Source: Gracilaria gracilis (lineage: Eukaryota > Rhodophyta > Florideophyceae > Gracilariales > Gracilariaceae). Taken from it: DNA of 64,000 nucleotides. Of this stretch, positions 1-10,000 are shown in pieces; the first letter of the stretch is position 1, and each line of letters begins with the position of its first letter. Made by a program: the position numbers and the translations under genes. The DNA is taken from contig JARGSG010000013.1 in NCBI GenBank assembly GCA_030374805.1, positions 682,001 through 746,000 on the forward strand. Direction: 5' to 3'. The notes beneath the pieces were generated by a model. That model was given only the letters and a program-made list of their open reading frames with translations, searched no databases and was not told the DNA's origin.

Positions 1-1269
1 CGCGAGCAGGGTATTGCGCCCGAGTCCGGGACCGGAACCGCCACTAACAACGTTTCGACGGCCACTTTGTTCGATGGGGACCTCGTCTCACCGAACATTC
101 TCGATGTAATCGAGTAGCCCGAACATTTCTTCCTCGTTGGCAGTGCCCCCAAGGAGGATTCGCAAGTCCAGGCTACGGATGGCCGCCCGCACTCGGGGTT
201 GTACGTAACAAAGCTGATACTGGTCGTAGGTCTCGGTCACGATGTATGCCGCGAAGCGGGTAGCCCACTCGGTCACCACAACCGACCATAGTCCCAACCA
301 GATATCCGTGAGGAGGAACGACCCCATATAGGTGAAGACCGGGGGCAGTTCAACATAACACCCCCTGCACGCCTCCAGGGAGGACCACCACTCCGGGAGT
401 GGGACGTACCGACCACGTCGGTGAGGTGCAGCGATGCGCACTACCTCCACGTTCTGGTATGGAATGAAGAACCCGAATCGGGAGCCCCAACGCCGTTCAT
501 TACAGATGAAGATCTGGAGGAAGTTCGACCGGGATGCCTGGGGAAGGTAGCGGAAGTCAGCCCGAAGTATCGGTCGCTTCCAGCACATGGCTGCCTGCCG
601 CGTTGCGGGAAAGTTCCTCCATGCGAAGGTTCCTAACGCCGCGAGGCGGTCGCAGTACGTCATCTCCCCGCGTGTGCAGTAAAACGCGACATCAAAGTCG
701 TACCCCGCGGGGATGGGAAACTCGAATGGAGCCCGGCGAAGCCGTTGGTAACCCAGCATAACGAGCGCCGCGTGTGCGCTCGCCACCGATTATCTGCCCT
801 CACGACGGATGTGATGAATAGGAATCGCTATGCGGTTCCTCCGATCCCACGACCACGTGACGTCGGCGGGTAGGTCCCCCGGAAGGTTGTTGGTCGCATC
901 ATCGTACGCCATTACCAATGCCCCATTGAGAACTGCCAATGGATGATACCAGGGCGCGTGCCTCAACCTGAGGGCATGTGACCGATTGTTCGGATTCAGC
1001 CCCACCAGGGTATCGTAATGCGGCTAGACGCGCACCAGCATGCTGGCTGGGATGACTCCCGCCATCGGGTGAAGCACTTGCAGGCCTGCCCCCGCAACGG
1101 GTTGGTTAGACGGCTGAACCGTGGGCTGCGTCGTCGGAAACGCCCCTGCTTGCGCAGGTTGGTTGCCGCCTTGAGAAAATTGTTGGTTGGTGTTGCTCTG
1201 TGGCAGAGGAACGGACCGGAAGCCGGTGAAGTATTCCTTCGGAGGGTGGTTGGGTTGCTGACCGTACAT
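1..1269 (-). pseudogene. Antisense gene of a chromovirus, copy 0 (3' end off window)
   Basis: One minus-strand frame runs from an ATG at 1269 to the window edge, interrupted by stops at 1024-1026 (TAG), 790-792 (TAA) and 88-90 (TGA). The N-terminal part is Gln/Pro/Asn-rich and carries the motif TGFRSVPLP, also recognisable near 2585 and, as FRSVPLP, near 53310. The middle matches the other copies through an aromatic NVEVV segment, PPVFTYMGSF and a hydrophobic WATRFAAYIV stretch. The product is unknown and I do not recognise a domain. A polypurine tract and LTR lie just beyond its 5' end, so it is antisense to an element whose pol would be off the left edge. The repeated conservation argues for a real protein; this copy is dead as written. 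Confidence 0.6.
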
Positions 1270-1498
1270 TTCGGTAATTGTTAAGTCGATAACCGGCGTG
1301 GCCGGGGGATTTGAGTGCGTTGGTGAGGCTCGTAGAACGATTTGTCGGAGGAATTCGCCTTGTTAAAGAGTACGCGCTGAGTAGGCAGGTGTGGCGTGCT
1401 CTGTGTCGGAGGGAATTACCGGCGAGCCGGAGGAGGGCGTTTCTTTATAATCTTGGTCCGCCATCGCGTCGCTCACGAAAAACGTCGCGCTCTCGGCT

Positions 1499-1511
1499 AA
1501 GGAGGGGGATA
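1499..1511 (+). other. Polypurine tract of the left-edge LTR element
   Basis: The purine run AAGGAGGGGGATA lies directly against an LTR starting TGAAGTGCAA. Near-identical tracts precede the L1 LTRs (37759-37771 on plus, 5547-5560 on minus). It marks the 3' end of the internal region and shows that the element is on the plus strand. Confidence 0.65.
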
Positions 1512-2282
1512 TGAAGTGCAACGCCCTCCTTGAGGGATTCCCGTGACTTATTTATTTTCCGACATGTCAGCTGGGTTAATTATGAATACATACGATGGCC
1601 ACGTCGGTGCATGGGACACGTGGGACACGGCAGAATCCAGGAGGTTGGCACAGCATTGCTGGTAATCTGCACCCTTTATGGGAGTATTCTAGATTATTAT
1701 AGTATTTGCCGTGCAGTACGGGAGGTTAGCTACACACTCTATAGTGTAGGGGCAACTGGGCCCCGCCACTAAGTAAATCTCCCCAACCAGGATTGGCTCT
1801 AGACTCTTCGCCTTCGGCGGTATTTAACTCCTCCTCGGAGATATATCCCGTTGCATACGGATCGTCTATCCGCCCTGCGTCAACCAAACGAACCCAATTG
1901 TGGAAATATTACACCGCTATTTGTCTCGTTCGCCTTGTATAAGGATTTTCCCGGCTTTGCCGTCTCTCTCCGTCACTCTGGTGACTTCCCATTTCTCTTT
2001 TCCCCTTTTTCGGGTTGTTTTCCGCGACCTGCGGCTCGTGGTGACACCTCTCTACACTTGCCACCCCTGCGGAACACCTCCTCATTTGAGGATACGCACG
2101 CACCGTTTACATGGATTCCAGCTTCTGGTTTACCTTCCTACGCCTGGCGTAAAGGGTGGCCTCGGCCTTACAAACCGACTCCGTCGTGTCATCCCTGGAA
2201 GGGCTTTGCTACTGTGCTGCCTCGCCTGAGGAGGATCCCGAACGTCTTCCTGGTTCTTTCCCAATTGGGGCATTGCACTACA
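1512..2282 (+). repeat. LTR, family L3 (3' LTR of left-edge element)
   Basis: This 771-bp segment starts TGAAGTGCAACGCCCT and ends GCATTGCACTACA, so it has TG...CA ends and near-inverted termini. Its reverse complement aligns along its length with 62349-63174, which is a cleanly delimited solo LTR. A polypurine tract abuts its left edge, making it a 3' LTR. The track shows only low-quality reading frames here, and I regard them as chance. Confidence 0.7.
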
Positions 2283-2559
2283 GTCAATCTGAATATATAA
2301 CCCCAAAATACGACGCGCCCCTGGCGACCAATGCCGATACCTTAATGTTTGAACCAGCATGGAGCCCCGAACGGGTGGAGGTTTTGAGCACCAACTCTGG
2401 CGATTCAGCCATTGTACATAAAAAGCCAATTCGGTTCAACCCTGCGGTTGAGTGCCCGGCGTCTCAACCACCCCCTCGAGGTAGTCATCAAGATATGTCG
2501 GGTGCCGGTCCGTCGCGCGGTCGTAGAAGCGGCATCATCAAGTCTGGTTCGCGCGGTGC

Positions 2560-4668
2560 TTCATTGTACCACACCCGCATCCAAACAGGTTTTCGGAGCC
2601 AGCCGGTTCAGTCTTCTTCACACCAACCTCAAGGGATTCACGAAGGGACCCAGGACTCATATGGTCCGGAGCCCAAGATTCCTCGTGGGATTTCCTAATA
2701 TGGTTTGGAGGCGTTCACCACGGCCGATTGGAATGTTTCCCAACATGGTACCTTCGGGATTGATCCGAAAATGATTTCGTAAGCGACGCTGTACCGTCGG
2801 TACTGGCCAGTGGCGCCAGGGAACACGTCGCTTCTCGGCGTTTTCCAACTTCCAACTCTGGATAAGTACTTGGTTTTGTTTCGTTGGGACTGTTAGCGTC
2901 TTCGCTCGGTTCCGCAGACGCTCCACCGTTGAGATAAGGAATCCTAACCACTTCAGGGTCGGCTTAAGTGCTACAAAAGTCGCCAGAGGCATACACCAAT
3001 GAGTTATTACATTCCCCAGCTGTATCCTAGCGACTTGAAGTACGTCCGTATCGAACCGAAGCTTCGTTATTAGTGACGTCTGGTGGTGAAGATCTGTCAG
3101 TATGACTCCCTTCCACAGCAATACCTTGCGACTTCTCCACATTTGGTGCGCTTAGATAGGCCGCAAAATACCATACATTGCGCTAACCGTCGTAAATGGG
3201 GTGTGGATGCCGCCACCGAGGCTTGCATCCGCACCCGGTCCAGCTTCAACCGCGTCATGCATAGGTTTTATAATGTGGAGTTCTTCTCTCAACCTCATAA
3301 GGAAAGAACCTCTTGGTATGTGGCTCGACCCGAGTTGTGGATTGCCTACGAGGTACCAATGTCTCTCAGCGTCCCAACCACACCGGTATTGGCGTATTTC
3401 GGGAGCTACATCACCCGTAACCACGATCGGTATTACTTCATTTGGTCCATCACCCTGGCGAAGTGGGCCGTGCTGGTGGCCGTCCTGGTTCTGCAAGCTG
3501 CCCGTGACGGTACTGACTAGGACTGCCGTTCTCGCGAAGCCGAGATTTACCGTGAGGGTGTGCAGCCTCCTGGTCGTATGTCCTTTATTCCCCCGTGGGT
3601 CATTCGCGACATCCGACAGTTCGGACTCGGAACCATTGTGGCAGGTACGGATTACTCTATTGAGCAATTGGAATCGTTGCTTACCCAAGTGGAGAGTTTC
3701 CCGTTGGGACCCAAGCAGGGGTGGGAAGATTTTGATTCCGTGTCCTGGAAGGTCGTGTCCCGCGCAGATCAACGCTATCCCGGGGCGTCTACCGACCAGG
3801 GACCTCCAGGGAGTCCTTACCATCCCCAATCGTAGTGCAATCGCCAGCGGCTACCTCTGTGGTCACTTCAGCGCCTACTTCTGCTCCGGGGGGACGCAAC
3901 ACACCTGCTCATACTGGTGTAACTCCTTTTCTCTCCAGTACCACAAGGGTTGATAGGCCACCTCGGGCTATCCTCGGGGGTGTCCTGGCTGCGGCTGCGG
4001 TGCTTGTTCCCTCTCAGGTGGTCTCCCAGGCCATTTCAGGTTTAATGGCTCGGGTCCGCCAAGTCTGCGTTGTGGACTTCCAGCGACCGAGTCCTACCTC
4101 TGTGGTTGAAGCGCTTACCCTCCTGGAAAGCATCATGCCTCGTCACGCGCAGTACGTGCGAACCTTCTCCAAAATTGGTGAGTTCCGGAACCGGTTCCAA
4201 GTTGAGCTCTACCAGATGGCTACCAACCAGATGGCAGGTCTACCGACGTCTGTGGGCCCAACGCCTACAAACCCTTTGAAGGATCCCCTATTTGGTGCTA
4301 GCCTGAACCCCGGCCTTTTATCCGTTCCGCAGGCTCCTCTCCACACCCGGTCATCGGTACCTCCGTCCATCGCGCAGGCGAACGCGCCACCTCCGATGAG
4401 TCCTGACGTAATGCCAGGTGTCAGCGTGCCTACTAGTACCCCCGTGGGTCGTGGTAGCGCATCTAGCCAGGCTCCAGGCCAGGCTCATCCCTTCCAGCCT
4501 TGGCCGGGAGCCCATCAGAACAACACTCCGCGTCGGGGATCCCCAGCTGGAGGTTCTTCGGGGCCTCACTTTGCTACTCTCCTATCTGGTTGGTTCCTGC
4601 CTTCACTTCTGCATCCCTGTTGGTGTTACTCTTTAAGTAAAGTTAAAAGTTTTGCGTTTTCATGTTAG
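2560..4668 (+). pseudogene. Antisense gene of a chromovirus, copy 1
   Basis: Homologous to copies at 88-1269, 38747-40250 and 53229-55614. The N-terminal motif TGFRSQPVQ lies near 2585. One frame is recognisable to about 3810 with several stops (for example near 2696, 2894 and 3518). A one-base shift then leads into the frame that stays open from 3835 to 4668. Conserved blocks are YNVEFF, SLSVPTTPVLAYF, a hydrophobic LAKWAVLVAVLV stretch, an aromatic FIPPW block, and a Pro/Ser/Thr-rich C-terminal half with EALTLLESIMP. Identity to the 38.7-40.2 kb copy looks like about 75% in the C-terminal half. Function is unknown. It ends 20 bp from an L1 LTR on the opposite strand. The exact 5' end is not defined. 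Confidence 0.6.
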
Positions 4669-4687
4669 GTTCCAGGTAACAAAGAGG

Positions 4688-5546
4688 TGCATTGCGAAGC
4701 GAGGGAAGAAGCACGAAAACAGCTCGCCCCCTTCCTTAGACCAGCGTACCACGGTGGAGGAAAAGTTATTCCTTGTGGGTAGCTTGGTTCCATCCGGAGC
4801 TACTTTGTGTGCTCGTGGTATGGATTCACAATGTTGGTACGCCGCTTCGCCTCCACGCGGCGCAGCGAGCGGTTTTGCCTTCCCATGAGGTGAGATGTTG
4901 TGCCATGCGCTCGCGCGTGGTGGCCAGCAATGTACCGGGATGGTTCTGCATGGCTTTTTACCATGCATAGGCGCACGTGCGGTGTTTCACCCCGGAGGTT
5001 ACTTGCAAGGCGAATCAAAATATTTGACCGGGACATTACCGCTCCATATGGTAGTGGAAACTCAGAAACCCCTTTTGGTCTGTATCCCGCGATTCAAACG
5101 GTTGCAGAGGCTGAGAATGTGCCGATTCGGGAGCGCGGCACGGTCAAAATACTTAGTTTTTGACCCTGCCGTTGCTCGCTCCCTACACACAATAGCGTAA
5201 ACCGAATTGGTTACTTGGCACGGCGCGCCACGAGCAGCGCGCGTAGACCTCGACAATTAAAAGGTACAATTTTTTGAATGTTTCCACTGTTCGGGTTTGG
5301 GCGTGTGCGGCATGCGCGTTCCCGCGCGTGCCACGCGCGTGCAGGCGCGTGTTCAAAGGTGCTTGTACAACGGTGCGTACAATTTTCACGCTATCGGTTC
5401 CTTGTACGTACCCTTCGTGGAATGCTTCTTTCTTGTAATACCTTCCTGGTGAGCGTTCCCTAACCACTTTGGTCTTCGTGACTACGGTGCTTTTCCACCT
5501 TCCTTCCGGGATTGCATCACCTATGAGGATTACCCATCATTCGTCA
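4688..5546 (-). repeat. LTR, family L1 (minus strand)
   Basis: Read on the minus strand, this 859-bp block starts TGACGAATGATGGG and ends AATGCA. It aligns over its length with 37772-38655 on the plus strand. A purine tract (5547-5560, minus strand) abuts its start, right after a chromodomain, as expected for a 3' LTR. The matched halves include a GC-rich stretch of CGCG-containing repeats around 5300-5360. Confidence 0.7.
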
Positions 5547-6080
5547 TATCCTCTCCCTTTGCGGTTCCAGTAGCTTACCATAAAGTGGTGTGGTATATCT
5601 GAGGCCGGCTCGGCGGTATCATTGTTGGCACCCCAGGCATACAATCGTACTGTGAACTTCAGATTATCTGGGGTACGGCGGTAACCTACTAGGCGTACCA
5701 CCGGGAACTCGTTAGAAACCTGAGACGGTATTCCGTCATCACTCTGGTTTAGATTAGCATCAGTGTTACTACTTGGGTTACCTTTCGGTCGTAGTCCTCC
5801 TTGTGCCGCTTCTGGTAGGCTATGAGCTTGCTCTTAGTATGCTCGAGAGCACACCTCAACCTCAAAAGGGTATTCAGTTTGATCTGTGACGGTGTGAGCG
5901 AACCGGCGGTTGTTGTCCTAATGGGTCTCCTTTAACAACAATACATGGTGTGTGTCTTCACAGTATCATATCGAACGGCGTAGTTTGCATCGCTCGACGA
6001 ACCTTAAGGTTATATACTTACGTCAAGAGCTGCATGAGCTCGTGCCAACCAGTTTGGTGTTCATCTGTATAGTGACGTAA
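5547..6080 (-). pseudogene. Ty3/gypsy integrase C-terminus plus chromodomain (truncated)
   Basis: The minus strand aligns with 36815-37771 of the plus-strand gypsy element, beginning abruptly in the integrase core at about 6080. The end encodes a chromodomain-like module with EFPVVRLVGY, a hydrophobic TVRLYAWG strand and DIPHHFMVSYW, matching the usual chromodomain ending (EP..IP.H....YW). A chromodomain on integrase defines chromoviruses and is known to target insertion to particular chromatin. The rest of pol is absent, so this is a 5'-truncated or recombined relic followed by its L1 LTR. Confidence 0.7.
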
Positions 6081-6164
6081 CCTAGCTGGGAAGCGAAATG
6101 TTGATAATGAAATATCATCTTTGTCCAGCTGCTCGTTTCAAACAAATTTAAAAATATTTTTTGA

Positions 6165-6236
6165 GGCAGCGGACCAGGGTGTCGTGGCGCTTCATCCGTG
6201 CACCAATGAAGCGCCACGACACCCCGGTCTGCTGTC
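6165..6236. repeat. Foldback palindrome, copy 1
   Basis: Arms of about 31 bp with three mismatches (6165-6195 and 6206-6236) surround a 10-nt centre CCGTGCACCA. The inner 18 bp (6178-6195 / 6206-6223) are perfectly complementary. The same core (GGCGCTTCATCGGTGCACCG continuing symmetrically) recurs at 49646-49719 and 49921-49985. Confidence 0.8.
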
Positions 6237-7021
6237 CCAGAGTGAAGTTAGTCCGCCATAAATTTCATTTTTTCTTTGTTCTTAAACATTGCTGCACAAG
6301 TGTACTATAGATGTTAGTAGCTTGATATAGCTTTGTAAGGGTCCGGCGAGTATGCTTTAAAATTTATATAGACACAGTGCATAGTTTAAACGGATATTGA
6401 GCCGACGCGCATCCATGATGAAGTATACGGAACGGAACGGAAGTGAAGGTTACAACTAGCTAACCGATCTCGCGAGCATTCTCAACGGTCGTAAAAAAAC
6501 AACCTTTTCGATTCTAACAGCTGCGTGTAACCGCGATGCAGCCTCGAAATCATAAAAGGGGGCGGGGATTCAAGACGACCGAACCCAAGTACAGGGGTGT
6601 GAGAAATGCCGCCCCTAACACGAGGGAGAGGGAGGGCAAAAGGCACTACGCCGCGTATGCCACCAGCCCGAGCAATGAAAAAGAGGCCTTCGCCCGCTGC
6701 TACGCCGGTAGTGAAAGGCGGCAATGTGGTGCATTTGTTTGTGACGGTTGGTAAAGAAAAGAGCAGGGTGAAATTGGGAACCGCGAAAGGTGAAAGGTGT
6801 GGGGTCCACCGGTGGTGCCGGGAAGGCACTTTGCCGTTCGGTCCATGGCCATCTTCTAAGTTCGACTGCCCTAGAAGTTGAAGACGTCGTTATGATCTGG
6901 AGGAAAAAGATTATAAGTCATGGAAGCTCAAAGTAACCTTACCGTTTTCAAGGTCCTGAAGACCCACCAAGTATGCTGAGCGAGTTGTTCTGGGCTAGGT
7001 TGTATGCGTGGATACGTCGAT
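6237..7021. other. Non-coding left flank of DNA transposon A
   Basis: No convincing gene. A short basic plus-strand frame at 6606-6881 (Arg/Lys/Pro-rich) could be an upstream exon of the following gene but has no supporting homologue in copy B. No terminal inverted repeat was identified by eye. Confidence 0.4.
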
Positions 7022-10000
7022 GATGGTCCCAATTGAGATTCCCCAAAGTCCTACTCCAGAGTCCGGGGCTGGCAAGTCTTCTACGTCTTAGCCTGAGAAC
7101 GTGGGTGCTCTCGAGGTCGAGAAATCTGCTGAGGAAGCTTCTGAAACTCCAAGAAAGTATTCCCACGGATGAAGAAGCCGTGGGAGCAAACGTCAGCATC
7201 ATAGAGGACTCCGACGACGATATTGTGGAGGTCTTTCAGACGAGTAAGGCTCCGCTTACTGATCCGGAGGAAGACTTGTTCGATGAAGGAGACAGTGTTC
7301 CGTCGGAGGAGGTTTACAACACCCTGTCTCTCAAGAAGATTTCCGTTGCTGACTATGTTCAGCGCAGATTGACGATTGATACCGAGATAATTGAAATCCC
7401 GAAGAAGACAGTACGAAGTGTGAATCTGGGACACAAGGAGGCGAAGATGATGAAATGTCGCAACTTTGGGTGGCTTCCGTTTGCAGGTTCGATTGCTGTG
7501 GCACCTCTAGGGGAGTATGATGTGAATGAAATAGTTGTTGACGGGAGAAATGTTGTGCCCCTAACCCTCATAGACAGATATCACCGAATTCTTGTGCTCC
7601 AAGACTTGCATGGGGAAGGCGGGAAGTGCCTGGATATAGCCCGTTCTTTGGATGTTGTGCTGTTGGGAAGAGAGGTTGGGAAGGCCATGAAAATGAACGA
7701 GGTACTAGGAATCGGCAATCTTCTGAACGAGATGACTTCGAATGTGCTCAAGATGTAGTTTGCAGACAAAATTCATAGCACGGTATCTTTTGTGCAGAAC
7801 GTCGTGGGCGAGTCACATGTGGATGTAAAGAGCATTACTTCGAAGCAGTTAGCTGGTGCTTTGAAGAGAAGTGAGTCTATTAGTGACTACAGCGTGCGTC
7901 ACTTGACTCGTTACCCGACATTGGCTCTGAACTTTGTGGAATGTGAGAGGCTTTTGGAGTTCTTTGAGAAGGTGTGTGAGGAGGGTCCAGGTTTGACGTT
8001 GACGCATGTCTCGAATGACCTTTTGATAGGTCTCATCGATGGGCAGTTTCGATTTGTCGTACGTTACTTCCAATGGCATGTGGAACTGAGGTTGTCTTCT
8101 TCTACGAGAACCGGTCGTTTTGAAGACATGAGGAAGTACTTCTTTCAACGTGCCATAGGTATGTAAACCTATGTAATTTCACTTGGAAGAAGAAGAAGAT
8201 TAGTGTTGAAGAATTATTGCAGACAGTATTCAACTTAGGAGAAAAAAATGTGTCTGTGATGGAATATCTGGGTATGCGAACAGCAAAAATGGAACTTGGC
8301 GGTGCGAGGCGTTTATGTGACCGGATGGTGTCTAGAAGGGTGAAGACCGCGGGTAACAAGCTTCAAGAAGTTTTAAGGGTATCACTTCAAATTTCAGAGG
8401 AGGTGAAGGAGGTGGGGGAGGAGTGGGTTGAAGTCGTGGGTGTAGGTGATGGTACGTCAACCCCAGCACCTAGTGAAGCAGAAGAAGCTCCCATGTTGTT
8501 GGAAACTTTCATGCAGGAAGAAGACCCTGAAAGAGAGCCATCAGGGTTGAGGGGAAGAAATGGAAAAAGTTTGCTCCGGGCCGGCTGAAAGAGGATTGGG
8601 GTAGCAAGGCTGGGAGCAAGAAGAAGGAGAAGAAGAGGAGATTAATTGATCTTATTGACGATGAGGATGAGGTAGTAATCCAACCCGCTCCGAAGAGGAT
8701 GAAAAAGGGCACCGTGAAGACCCCTTCTGGAGACATACTAATGGAGGTTGTTACTTTATTCAGGAATATGGCGAAGCATTCATTGAAGAAGTTCTTTAAA
8801 GAACAGAAAATAAATTTGGTGTCGTCGAGCGAAGATGAAAGTTTTTGCAGTGAGAACGATAGTAGGTTCGTTCAGGACGAAGAAGAAGGGGTGGAGGAAC
8901 GAACGATGCGTGGATTTGAAGAAAAGAATCCCGAGAAACCACCGAAAGGGATGAATAAGGCAGGTCAGTGGGCTGGTGGATAGGATATGTCATGGATGAG
9001 TCTGGTGAATGCGCTACCAAGGGAGTGGCAGGGAGGGAATAATACAGTGAAACATCAGCACTCGTGAATGGAGATGATTCATTTGCGAAAGGAACACAGG
9101 GCGGAGTGTTTTGGGGTGGCGGATTTGAGAGCGTTCCATCATCCGGTGTACTGGCATGCCGCTCGGAATGTGCACAAAGAGCTGGGTATTACGAAAGAAC
9201 CAATTCTTGGGGTGAAGCCTCCGTAGAAGGGAAAGCCGAGAGGGGAAGAAAAGCTCTTTGTATGGCGGCGATGGACAGTGATGACCTCACTCGAGATAAC
9301 TATGCGACGAAGAGAATGGAATTGATGGAAAGGGGTTTCTGTGTTTTGGGACACTTCGGAACTGATGAAGGTATGTCAGAGGAGGCGAAGAAGAGGGAAG
9401 TGGTGGTGGATGAAAATGTGACAGAATGGTTGCTGGAGTTTTTTTGAGAAGGACTTCAAGGAGCAGCCAGACTTGAAGTTTGAAGAGAACCGAACGAAAT
9501 GGAATCCTATCATCAACGCGGGGGAAGGAAAGAATGCTGGAGACAGGATGAAGGTAATTGGACGATATATTACGACCAAGAATGGGATTGTTGATTGCAT
9601 GGAATCTGATGAGAAGAATGTGATGAAGGTGAGCAAGCGGGCGTTATTGGATGCGAGGTTTGGGCAAATGGCATCGGCTCTTCCTCTTTATAAAAACACC
9701 AAGACGAAGAAAAGAATGTATTCCCCGCACACCGGAGGGCGTGTGTTGTGTACGGGGGAGGGATGCCCAAGGCAGGTGTTGCACACTGACTTTCGAGGGT
9801 TGACGAATGTGGAGAAGGATAAGGGAGATATTTCGGGATTCTTCGTGATGGCCTCTGGACGGAGTTCATTTATGATATGGGTTTGTGAAAGGTCACGCAA
9901 TATGTACATGACGGATGAAAGAGTTTGAGGAGATTATCACGTACAATGTTTGTGAAGAAGTTCAGGGTCCTGCCTTACTCTGTGTTTATTGGGAGAGGGG

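Noticed and set aside
1646..2282. Shorter L3 LTR starting TGGCACAG
   Set aside because: Comparison with the solo LTR and the polypurine tract places the start at 1512.
5280..5370. CRISPR-like or satellite array of CGCG-containing repeats in the L1 LTR
   Set aside because: Irregular short GC-rich words without constant repeat and spacer lengths; they are part of the LTR in both copies.
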